Shown here: in pieces, positions 27,062 through 33,793 of the stretch | How the letters are laid out: every line of letters starts with the position of its first letter | Position numbering within the stretch: the first letter of the stretch is position 1 | From: Candidatus Proelusimicrobium tauri | Lineage (GTDB): Bacteria > Elusimicrobiota > Elusimicrobia > Elusimicrobiales > Elusimicrobiaceae | Length of the DNA: 64,000 nt | Direction of reading: 5' to 3' | Assembly: GCA_002311025.1 (NCBI GenBank) | Contig: DBYY01000009.1 | Coordinates: 248,001-312,000 of the forward strand | Notes under the pieces: generated by a model | Databases searched by the model: none | Told to the model about the DNA's origin: nothing | Seen by the model: the letters and a program-made list of their open reading frames with translations, nothing else | Program-made: the position numbers and the translations under genes

Positions 27062-27670
27062 TTATTTGCTCATCTTATCAAGTGCTTCTTTAGTGATAAT
27101 AACTTTTGTGGAGTTCAAAACAGCATAAGCGTTTAAATCACTTGGAACCATTTTGTTCAAACCGGCAATATTGCGGCTTGCTTGGTCAAGTTTTGCATCT
27201 TTTGAACTGACGATCAAAGGTTTTTTACCTGCATCTAAAGTCTTTAAAACATCAGATACGATTTTGGTTTTTGCTTCTTTGATGTCAAAATTATCAAGAA
27301 TCACAATGCTGTCGCTGTTATATTTGCTGCTTAAAGCGTGTGCTAAAGCAAGGCGTCTTTTTGCGACGGGCAAATCAATTCTGAAAGAGTGCGGGGTAGG
27401 CCCAAAAGCCACACCGCCGTGGCGCCAGATAGGGGAGCGCATGCTACCGTGTCTTGCGCGGCCAGTTCCTTTTTGTTTCCACGGTTTTTTACCTGTTCCG
27501 CTAACTTCGGAGCGGGTTTTTACATCTGCCGTGCCGGATCTTTGATTAGCCAAAAAGGCTGTGATGACTTCGTGCAAGAAAGTCGGGTTAGGCTTTACGC
27601 CGAACAAGGCTTCCGGTAAAGTAACTGTCCCTTGTTCTTTTCCTTGGATATTTAAAAGTTTAGTTTCCAT
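27062..27670 (-). CDS. rplD: 50S ribosomal protein L4
   Basis: 202 residues; the extended tunnel loop (KTRSEVSGTGKKPWKQKGTGRARHGS split over the conserved region near 60-80) and MRSPIWRHGGVAFGP. In E. coli L4 also represses the S10 operon through its mRNA leader; structured RNA lies upstream here at 28459-28668 and 29139-29208. Confidence 0.97.
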   Translation of the reverse strand: METKLLNIQGKEQGTVTLPEALFGVKPNPTFLHEVITAFLANQRSGTADVKTRSEVSGTGKKPWKQKGTGRARHGSMRSPIWRHGGVAFGPTPHSFRIDLPVAKRRLALAHALSSKYNSDSIVILDNFDIKEAKTKIVSDVLKTLDAGKKPLIVSSKDAKLDQASRNIAGLNKMVPSDLNAYAVLNSTKVIITKEALDKMSK

Positions 27671-27681
27671 TTTTCGCCTTC

Positions 27682-28458
27682 CTATTTCTTCTTGGTATTA
27701 GCGGCTTTAGAAGCAGAAATCTTCTGAACTTGAGCGGCTACTACGTGTTTTTTAGGTTTGGAAGTTTCCAACACGGACACGATTGTCCCCTTTGCACCGG
27801 GAACGGAACCTTTTAAGAAAATTAAGTTATTTTCTGTGTCAACTTTAGCAACTTCAATTTTGGAAATTGTTGTTGTAGTAAAGCCATAATGACCGGCCAT
27901 TCTTTGACCGCTCAAAACTTTACCTAAAGATCTTCTTGCGGCTAAACCACCGGGTGCTCTTTCTCTATCGCTGGCACCGTGTGATGCAGGTTGACCTGCA
28001 AAGCCGTGTCTTTTCATAGCACCGGCAAAGCCTCTGCCTTTAATTTTGCCTTGAACATCAACATAATCACCGGGTTTGAAAATTTCACCGAGGTTGATTA
28101 CTTGGCCGACTTCAAAACCATTAACATCGGCAATGCGATATTCTTTAATATGGCGTACAGGGGCAATACCTAATTTTTTGAAATTGCCCAAATCGGGTTT
28201 ATTAAGTTTGTTTTCCTTAACTTCGCCAAAACCCACAGCAACGGCATTATAACCGTCTTTTTCTTGGGTTCTGACACGGACAACCTTGCAAGGTCCTGCG
28301 TGAACAACGGAAACTGCATTAAGATTGCCCTTTTCATCAAACAACTGAGTCATACCTAACTTTTCACCGATAACAAATCTTAAGGTAGACGGAGCTGTTT
28401 TAACTTCTGCTTTGGCATTTTCTGCCGGAGCAGCTTGGGTATTTGTTTCTTCTGTCAT
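27682..28458 (-). CDS. rplC: 50S ribosomal protein L3
   Basis: 258 residues versus about 210; an Ala/Glu/Lys tail of about 25 residues at the N-terminus precedes the core (FVIGEKLGMTQLFDE, KGRGFAGAMKRHGF, SHGASDRERAPGG) and a Lys/Ala tail follows. GGAAAAC precedes the ATG. It is separated from rpsJ by a 210-bp structured spacer instead of the usual few bases. Confidence 0.97.
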   Translation of the reverse strand: MTEETNTQAAPAENAKAEVKTAPSTLRFVIGEKLGMTQLFDEKGNLNAVSVVHAGPCKVVRVRTQEKDGYNAVAVGFGEVKENKLNKPDLGNFKKLGIAPVRHIKEYRIADVNGFEVGQVINLGEIFKPGDYVDVQGKIKGRGFAGAMKRHGFAGQPASHGASDRERAPGGLAARRSLGKVLSGQRMAGHYGFTTTTISKIEVAKVDTENNLIFLKGSVPGAKGTIVSVLETSKPKKHVVAAQVQKISASKAANTKKK

Positions 28459-28668
28459 TTGTTTTCCTTTTAAGGTCGCATCATAATTAGAAGGAAAGGT
28501 TTTTGTGCTGCCTTTGCCTTTAGTTGCCTTATGGCACTAACTACTGCGTCACCTGGTTTTTACTGATGCAGAGTTCTTGTGTTTTCTGCATCCGATATTC
28601 CTTATATATAAGAAATACCGCTATAAATCGTAGCAAACTAAACCTTTTTGCTTTAGGCAAAAAGGTAT
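28459..28668 (-). promoter_or_regulatory. Structured 210-bp rpsJ-rplC spacer
   Basis: No gene fits here. In minus-strand order it holds a 9-bp perfect hairpin just after the rpsJ stop (28643-28651 with 28657-28665), a near-palindrome around TTATATATAA, an 8-bp stem with 12-nt loop (28565-28572 with 28585-28592), and a bulged 8-bp hairpin (28520-28540) beside three AAGGCA repeats. The first hairpin lacks a T-tract, so it is not a clear terminator. A regulatory mRNA segment for rplC, or a processing site, is the likely role. Confidence 0.5.
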
Positions 28669-29016
28669 TTAGTTGCTTTTGATTGCCACATCTACGCCTG
28701 CAGGTAAATCAAGTTTCATTAATTCATCTACAGTTTTGGAAGTGGGACTCTTAAGATCAATTAATCTTTTGTGGATACGCATTTCAAATTGCTCTCTGGA
28801 TTTTTTATCTGTATGGGGAGAGCGCAATACTGTGTATTTGCGAATTTTAACCGGTAAGAGAACCGGACCGCAAACTAATGCACCGGTTTTTTTAGCGGTA
28901 TCAACAATTCTTGAAACAGAGTTATCCAACATTCTATAATCATAAGAGCGAAGTTTAATGCGGATTCTTTCTTGTCCGCTTAACTTTGCTGTTTTCTTTT
29001 CTGTTTTTTCTGCCAT
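28669..29016 (-). CDS. rpsJ: 30S ribosomal protein S10 (NusE)
   Basis: 115 residues; short Lys-rich start, then RIRIKLRSYDYRMLDNSVSRIV and VLRSPHTDKKSREQFEMRIHKR. Functions in the 30S head and, as NusE, in transcription antitermination with NusG. First gene of the cluster; no tuf or fus upstream. Confidence 0.98.
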   Translation of the reverse strand: MAEKTEKKTAKLSGQERIRIKLRSYDYRMLDNSVSRIVDTAKKTGALVCGPVLLPVKIRKYTVLRSPHTDKKSREQFEMRIHKRLIDLKSPTSKTVDELMKLDLPAGVDVAIKSN

Positions 29017-29412
29017 TGTTTTTATTCCTAATTTCTTTTAAAAAATATTTCTTTTTTTAAAATTTTTCCTTATCGCTTACTCGCTTTCTCTGACGGCAAA
29101 ACTCCATTTTTTGCCTTTGATTTTTTTGAGAAAACAAAGTGTCTAAAAGACACCTCTATGGCTGTTGTGTTAACTTGCAACAACCATAGTATTGAGATTT
29201 CTTTTAGAGGCGATATATTACACCTACTCTTATATTATACCAAATATTTTGGTATTTTGTGCAACTTTAAAATCTTCAATTTTGCTTAGGCAAAATTTGC
29301 CTATGTTTATATTATACCTTATTTATAGGAAAAAGAAAACAATTAAGGTATACCTCTCCGCGTATCCGAAATTTGAAAAAAATTAAAATTTACCAAAAAG
29401 ACGAAGCCGTAA
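29017..29412 (-). promoter_or_regulatory. rpsJ promoter region and structured leader
   Basis: A gene-free stretch. Two candidate -10 boxes on the minus strand share the context GGTATAATATAA: 29234-29239 (possible -35 TTGCAC at 29259-29264, 19-bp spacing) and 29311-29316. Downstream of both, the leader can form an 11-bp stem with one mismatch (29156-29167 with 29178-29189) and either a small GTGTCT/AGACAC hairpin (29139-29153) or a longer pairing of 29142-29150 with 29200-29208. Two palindromes (29238-29254, 29287-29303) lie near the promoters. Confidence 0.5.
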
Positions 29413-29443
29413 AATACCCGCCTTCAAAATAAAGGCGGGTATT
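29413..29443 (-). terminator. Intrinsic terminator after the 11-residue-repeat gene
   Basis: A 12-bp perfect stem (29413-29424 with 29432-29443), 7-nt loop, followed on the minus strand by TTTT. Confidence 0.88.
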
Positions 29444-29467
29444 AAATCTACAAACTAAACAATAAGT

Positions 29468-30073
29468 TTATTCTGCGGAAACAGCGTTTGCCCAAGCATC
29501 GGCTTCGCTCTTGGCCGTATTTTTTACATCCTTAACAGACTGCTTGGCTTGTTTTTCTGCGTTTTTCACATTTTGCTTTGCTTGGTTTTTTTGATTTTTC
29601 CAATCTTGCTTGGCTTGCTTTTCTGCATTTCTGGCTTGTTTTTCTGCATTTTTTATTTCTTTTTTTGCTTGTTTTTCTTGATTTTTAGCATTTTGCTTGG
29701 CTTGCTTTTCTTGTTTTTTCAAGTCTTTTTTGGCTGCTTTCACTTTTTCTTTATTTTCATTTTTAATTTGTTTGAAATTTTGTTTAGCATTTTTTTGTGC
29801 TTCTTTAAAATTTTGCTTTGCTTGAGCATTTTTGGCAGCATTTTCCTTTTGGGCATTGGCTACTTTTTCAGACCAATTCTTTTGAGCATTTTTAACATTT
29901 TGTTTTACCGTAGCGCTATCTTGCTTGACTTGATTTTTTACAGAGTTAGCAGCATTTATAGCGCATCTATTTTGACAAACGAGATCGTCGACAGCGCAAG
30001 TGCAAGAATCTGCCGCAAAAGCAAAACCGGCACCGAAAACCGCTAAGGTTGTTAATACAAATATCTTTTTCAT
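29468..30073 (-). CDS. Secreted Lys/Gln-rich protein with 11-residue helical repeats
   Basis: 201 residues, not recognised as a named family. A signal peptide (1-20, ending AFA) leads to four cysteines (DSCTCAVDDLVCQNRC), then about 130 residues almost free of Pro and large hydrophobics. The repeat period is 11, for example AKQDWKNQKNQ, AKQNVKNAEKQ, AKQSVKDVKNT in tandem, with AKQNAKNQEKQ and AKKEIKNAEKQ earlier and some 7-residue units. Such hendecads form long helices, as in LEA-like proteins. Strongly basic and exported, so it could coat anionic envelope polymers or nucleic acid. Own GGAG site and terminator. Function unknown. Confidence 0.75.
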   Translation of the reverse strand: MKKIFVLTTLAVFGAGFAFAADSCTCAVDDLVCQNRCAINAANSVKNQVKQDSATVKQNVKNAQKNWSEKVANAQKENAAKNAQAKQNFKEAQKNAKQNFKQIKNENKEKVKAAKKDLKKQEKQAKQNAKNQEKQAKKEIKNAEKQARNAEKQAKQDWKNQKNQAKQNVKNAEKQAKQSVKDVKNTAKSEADAWANAVSAE

Positions 30074-30124
30074 TTCATTTTCTCCTTTTATGTAATGACT
30101 TTATATATAAAATTATAGCATTAT

Positions 30125-30421
30125 TTATCGTATCTGTTTTGAAGATTTGTTCTCTTGTTTTTTTACAACTTTATGGACTGCTGTTTTTGAAGATTTTTTA
30201 TTAAAACTCTCGTGTAATTTATCACCCAAGTGAAATATATTAAAATAAATTACTATAAAACCCACTACGGCAATAATAAACAGAGGCAGAGCATGTTTAC
30301 TAAAAACAAAACGTCCCATTTTGGAACTCTCACTAACCTTTTTGGGCAGTAGCATGTTAATGGTGATCATTATCACACCCACTACACATATAAATAGATA
30401 TTCCTTCATCCCATTAGGCAT
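30125..30421 (-). CDS. Small two-span membrane protein, unknown
   Basis: 98 residues. Two hydrophobic spans (YLFICVVGVIMITINMLL and LPLFIIAVVGFIVIYFNIF) joined by a short basic loop, then a Lys/Ser-rich soluble tail. AAAGGAAA precedes the ATG, and TATAAT at 30457-30462 (minus) may be its promoter. No family recognised. It could be co-transcribed with the downstream 11-residue-repeat gene, 51 bp away. Confidence 0.6.
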   Translation of the reverse strand: MPNGMKEYLFICVVGVIMITINMLLPKKVSESSKMGRFVFSKHALPLFIIAVVGFIVIYFNIFHLGDKLHESFNKKSSKTAVHKVVKKQENKSSKQIR

Positions 30422-30496
30422 TTTATTTTCCTTTTTCCACTTTTACTCTTGTTTTAATTATATCAAAATATATACAATATGCTTATAGGAGAATTT

Positions 30497-31126
30497 ATGA
30501 AAAAATTAATATTAACCCTTATCTTATCTGCTTTGGTTTTGCCCGTTATGGCAGATACTTCAAAAGATTTAGAAAAAATTTTGGCAAATAAAGAACTCAA
30601 ACAAGAAATTACTTCTGCTCTAGAGCAAGCGAAATCAAAAGTGAAAGGAATGAAACAAGAACCAACTTTTTATTTTGAAAAAGCAGATATCGCTCTAAAT
30701 ATCTTAATTCAAGAAAACGAGCCATTGCTACCTTTGCTTGAAAGAGTCAAACAAAGCCATAAAAATTTAATGATTTTTCTTGCTATTGAAGAATATGTAA
30801 GCGAAGAAGAATTTAGGAAAACTTGCAAAGATTTATTTTATTATCTTGATGCCCTTGCTTTAGATATTTTGGAAATACAAAAAATTGACAAAAATCTTGC
30901 CGAGACAATAGAGAAAATTGTTGACCATCCCTATTATGTCAATGCCCTTGCATTAGAAGTTAATATAAGTGCTTTAAATACTCTTATCTTAAAGTATTAT
31001 AAACCATCCTTTTATTATAATATGGCAATTGCCCAGTCTGCTTTAATCAAAGAGACCAGCAAAACCGGTTATGATAAAAAGTGGGAAGATTTTATAGATA
31101 ATTGGATAAACAAACACAGCAAATAA
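30497..31126 (+). CDS. Secreted helical protein of unknown function
   Basis: 209 residues from the ATG at 30497, chosen because AGGAG lies 5 nt upstream and a clean signal peptide follows (MKKLILTLILSALVLPVMA). The mature part is mainly alpha-helical, acidic/basic mixed, with no cysteines in obvious pairs and no known motif. A TACAAT at 30473-30478 may be its -10. Divergent from the 98-residue membrane protein. A terminator follows. Confidence 0.7.
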   Translation: MKKLILTLILSALVLPVMADTSKDLEKILANKELKQEITSALEQAKSKVKGMKQEPTFYFEKADIALNILIQENEPLLPLLERVKQSHKNLMIFLAIEEYVSEEEFRKTCKDLFYYLDALALDILEIQKIDKNLAETIEKIVDHPYYVNALALEVNISALNTLILKYYKPSFYYNMAIAQSALIKETSKTGYDKKWEDFIDNWINKHSK

Positions 31127-31145
31127 GACTTCATTCTATCTTTCT

Positions 31146-31180
31146 AAACTGCCTTACTTTTAAAAAGCGAGGCAGTTTTT
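31146..31180 (+). terminator. Intrinsic terminator (+) after the 30497 gene
   Basis: A 9-bp stem (31146-31154 with 31170-31178) ending in a T run on the + strand. Confidence 0.8.
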
Positions 31181-31193
31181 TTACAAATAAAAA

Positions 31194-31222
31194 GCCCCGT
31201 TTTTCCCAGTGAAAAACGGGGC
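31194..31222 (-). terminator. Intrinsic terminator of the rpmG-rplA operon
   Basis: A 12-bp perfect stem (31194-31205 with 31211-31222), 5-nt loop, followed by TTTTTATTTG on the minus strand. It ends transcription after rplA, so rplJ-rplL-rpoBC are not in this operon. Confidence 0.92.
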
Positions 31223-31237
31223 GGCAAAAGAGTGCGA

Positions 31238-31927
31238 TTACGCGTTTAATTTGTTAGTATCAACATGTAAGCCAGGACCCATTGTAGAAGCAACGCTCAC
31301 GCTTCTGACATAAACACCTTTTGAGGTGGTGGGTTTAACTTTGTTGATTGTTTCCAAAACTGCTTTTGCATTATCAAACAATTTGCCTTCGTCAAAGGAG
31401 GCTTTGCCTAAGGGAACGTGAACGATACCATAAGTATCTGCTTTGAATTCAATTCTACCTGCTTTTAATTCTTTAACAGCGGTAGCAATATCAAAGGTAA
31501 CTGTTCCTGCTTTCGGGTTTGGCATAAGTCCGCGAGGACCTAAGATTTTGGCTGCTTTTGCCAAATCTTTCATAGTATCCGGGGTGGCGACTAAAACATC
31601 AAAGTCCATTTTCCCTTTTACTATATCTTCTACCAAATCTTCACCGCCTACTATATCTGCACCTGCTTTTTGAGCGGTTTGGGCGTGTTCACCTTTTGCT
31701 AAAACGGCAACTCTTTTGGTCTTGCCGGTTCCGTGAGGTAAAACAACCATAGTGCGAACCTGTTGATCAGACTTCTTGGTATCAATACCCAAGCGAACAT
31801 GAAGTTCGATAGTCTCATCAAACTTGGCTTTTGCATTTTGTTTGCTTAATGCCACAGCCTCTTTAAGAGTATATAACTTACCCTTTTCAAGTGTTTCTTT
31901 GGCTGCTTTAAGTCTTTTTCCAATCAT
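31238..31927 (-). CDS. rplA: 50S ribosomal protein L1
   Basis: 229 residues; GKRLKAAKETLEKGKLY start, LGPRGLMPNPKAGTVT signature, VRSVSVASTMGPGLHVD end. L1 stalk protein and, in E. coli, translational repressor of rplK-rplA. A 7-bp hairpin (31951-31966) lies between rplK and rplA. Confidence 0.98.
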   Translation of the reverse strand: MIGKRLKAAKETLEKGKLYTLKEAVALSKQNAKAKFDETIELHVRLGIDTKKSDQQVRTMVVLPHGTGKTKRVAVLAKGEHAQTAQKAGADIVGGEDLVEDIVKGKMDFDVLVATPDTMKDLAKAAKILGPRGLMPNPKAGTVTFDIATAVKELKAGRIEFKADTYGIVHVPLGKASFDEGKLFDNAKAVLETINKVKPTTSKGVYVRSVSVASTMGPGLHVDTNKLNA

Positions 31928-31981
31928 TATTTTTACTCCTTAAGGTTTACGGGTTTTTTAAAACCCTCCCTAACTTCCTAT

Positions 31982-32416
31982 TTATTTTACAATATCGACA
32001 CCCATGCTTCTTGCGGTGCCTTTTACCATTTCTGCTGCTTGTTTAACATCTTTTGTGTTCAAATCGGGCAATTTTTCTGCGGCGATTTCTTCACATTGTT
32101 TTTGTGTTAACTTGCCTACTTTGTCTTTATGCGGTGTGCCTGAACCTTTTTTAAGGTTGAGTTTCTTTACAATAAGGACTGCCATAGGCGGCATCTTGGT
32201 GATGAAGGAGAAAGATCTATCTTCATAAACTGTTATGACGACAGGAATCTTAATCCCTTTTTCTAATTTTGCGGTTTTTGCGTTAAACTGCTTGCAGAAT
32301 TCCATAATGTTAACGCCGTGTTGGCCCAAAGCAGGACCTACTGGAGGCGCAGGATTTGCAGAACCTGCAGGAATTTGCAGTTTAATATAACCTTTTATTT
32401 TTTTCTCTTTTGCCAT
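31982..32416 (-). CDS. rplK: 50S ribosomal protein L11
   Basis: 144 residues; KLQIPAGSANPAPPVGPALGQHGVNI (split here as the conserved N-domain) and the C-domain ending GTARSMGVDIV. GTPase-centre protein. A 7-bp perfect hairpin (32439-32455) without T-tract separates it from nusG. Confidence 0.98.
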   Translation of the reverse strand: MAKEKKIKGYIKLQIPAGSANPAPPVGPALGQHGVNIMEFCKQFNAKTAKLEKGIKIPVVITVYEDRSFSFITKMPPMAVLIVKKLNLKKGSGTPHKDKVGKLTQKQCEEIAAEKLPDLNTKDVKQAAEMVKGTARSMGVDIVK

Positions 32417-32468
32417 TTTAATTATACTCCTTAAATATCCGTATTTTTAATACGGAGAACAACAAAAT

Positions 32469-33044
32469 CTAGTTAATTTTTTCCACTTGTAAATAGTCCA
32501 CTTCAACGGGAGTGGCTCTATCAAAAACGGTAACCATAACTTTAAGTTTGTTTTTGGTTTCGTTGACTTCTTCGATAACACCGACAAAGTGTTTGAAGGG
32601 CCCTTCGGTAATGCGGACTTGTTCGCCGTGATTAAATTCAACAGCGTGTTTAGGTTTGCCGTCATTAGAAGTTGTAAGTTCAACAATACCGGCGATTTCT
32701 TCTTCCGGAAGAGGAACAGGTGTCGGGTCGCCCAAGAAACCTGTTACACCGATAATGTTTCTGATAAACCAATAAGATTGGCTTGTCAAAATCATTTCAA
32801 CCAAAATATAACCGGGGAAAAATTTGCGTTTTCTTAAAGTTTTCTTATTTTGCTTAACTTCAACGACATCTTCGGTAGGAACTAAGACATTGAAGACTTT
32901 ATCAGCAAAATTTTGAACTTTAATTTGTGTTAAAATTTTCCCTTTTACTTTATCTTCGTGACCGGTTTGGGTATGAACGACATACCAAAACTTTTCGCCG
33001 ACTTGAGTTTCGGGTTTATTATTTTGCACAGTTTCTTCGGCCAT
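32469..33044 (-). CDS. nusG: Transcription elongation/antitermination factor NusG
   Basis: 191 residues: NGN domain (WYVVHTQTGHEDKVKGKI, FFPGYILVEM) and a C-terminal KOW domain (GEQVRITEGPFKHFVGVIEEV). Binds RNA polymerase and links to S10 or Rho. One-base overlap with secE. Confidence 0.97.
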   Translation of the reverse strand: MAEETVQNNKPETQVGEKFWYVVHTQTGHEDKVKGKILTQIKVQNFADKVFNVLVPTEDVVEVKQNKKTLRKRKFFPGYILVEMILTSQSYWFIRNIIGVTGFLGDPTPVPLPEEEIAGIVELTTSNDGKPKHAVEFNHGEQVRITEGPFKHFVGVIEEVNETKNKLKVMVTVFDRATPVEVDYLQVEKIN

Positions 33045-33232
33045 TATCTACCTCCGAGAATTTTGCTAAGAAAGGCACCCAAACCCCAGTCAATAAGACT
33101 GATGTAAAGGGCAACTATGCCGACAACGATAAAAACAAAAATCGTTGATTGAATCATCTGCTGCTTGGAAAGCCAAACGCTTTTCTTAAGTTCGCCGTAA
33201 GATTCTTTAAAAAAGTTTACTATTTTATTCAT
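33044..33232 (-). CDS. secE: Preprotein translocase subunit SecE
   Basis: 62 residues, the short single-span form: FFKESYGELKKSVWLSKQQMIQST amphipathic helix, then one membrane span. Holds SecY. Usual place between tRNA-Trp and nusG. Confidence 0.95.
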   Translation of the reverse strand: MNKIVNFFKESYGELKKSVWLSKQQMIQSTIFVFIVVGIVALYISLIDWGLGAFLSKILGGR

Positions 33233-33255
33233 TATATCCTACCTATTAAAAGTAA

Positions 33256-33330
33256 TGGCAGGAGCGGAAGGACTCGAACCTTCAGTCTTGGTTTTGGAGA
33301 CCAATGGTTTGCCAGTTAACCGACGCTCCC
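33256..33330 (-). tRNA. tRNA-Trp (CCA anticodon)
   Basis: A 75-nt cloverleaf on the minus strand; anticodon CCA at 33295-33297, T-loop TTCGAGT, CCA end encoded. The first acceptor pair is G-U. Located between rpmG and secE, as in many bacteria. Confidence 0.95.
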
Positions 33331-33355
33331 ATATTACCTTAAATTTTCAGCCTTC

Positions 33356-33520
33356 TTATTTAGAGGCCTTGCTTTCTTTGTGAATTGTTTGTTTGCCACA
33401 TTTCTTGCAGAATTTATTTAATTCTACTTTATAATCTTTCTTTTTGCCTTTAGCAAAATAGTAGTTTTTATTTTTGCATTCTGTGCAAGAAAGAACAAAA
33501 GTTAATCTTTCATTTGCCAT
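33356..33520 (-). CDS. rpmG: 50S ribosomal protein L33, zinc form
   Basis: 54 residues from the ATG at 33520; an in-frame upstream extension is not conserved L33 sequence. CTECKN...CKKCGK gives the four-Cys zinc ribbon. First gene of the rpmG-trnW-secE-nusG-rplK-rplA operon. Confidence 0.93.
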   Translation of the reverse strand: MANERLTFVLSCTECKNKNYYFAKGKKKDYKVELNKFCKKCGKQTIHKESKASK

Positions 33521-33539
33521 TTTATTTACCTTATTTAAA

Positions 33540-33698
33540 CCGCTTTTAAAGCGGAAATTATTACTTATTAACAGACAAAACTTCCGTCGCAAAATTTAAG
33601 TTTTGCGCTGGAATTTTAATCTGCCGGTTAACACCGATTAAAAAACCCCTACATTATGGGGTTAAATATATTATAGCATATTAAAAGGTTTTTATGAA
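33540..33698 (-). promoter_or_regulatory. rpmG operon promoter and hairpin-rich leader
   Basis: Minus strand: -35 TTCATA (33693-33698), 17-bp spacer, extended -10 TGCTATAAT (hexamer 33670-33675). Immediately downstream is a 6-bp hairpin (33644-33649 with 33658-33663) followed by T residues, terminator-like. Then come an 8-bp stem (33614-33621 with 33636-33643), a CGCAAAA/TTTTGCG stem (33588-33607) and a CCGCTTTTAAAGCGG palindrome (33540-33554) before the weak ribosome site. Confidence 0.6.
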
Positions 33699-33743
33699 CA
33701 CCTTTTTTATTTCATAATGCTTGTATAAATATTATAACATTTT

Positions 33744-33776
33744 CAAAACCCCTGAACAAAAAGTTCAGGGGTTTTG
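33744..33776 (-). terminator. Intrinsic terminator of the RND efflux operon
   Basis: A 14-bp perfect stem (33744-33757 with 33763-33776) with a 5-nt loop, just after the pump-gene stop. Confidence 0.9.
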
Positions 33777-33793
33777 AGTAAACAAATTATTTA

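Noticed and set aside
28643..28665. Intrinsic terminator after rpsJ
   Set aside because: The stem is perfect, but on the minus strand no T-tract follows, and essential genes lie downstream; treated as part of a structured spacer.
29549..30046. Phe/Cys/Leu-rich 165-codon open frame on the + strand
   Set aside because: It is the antisense shadow of the Lys/Gln-rich repeat gene; AAA/CAA codons read backwards give TTT/TTG. No ribosome site or family match.
31951..31966. Terminator between rplK and rplA
   Set aside because: 7-bp hairpin with a 2-nt loop and no following T run; a processing or L1 feedback site is possible but unsupported.
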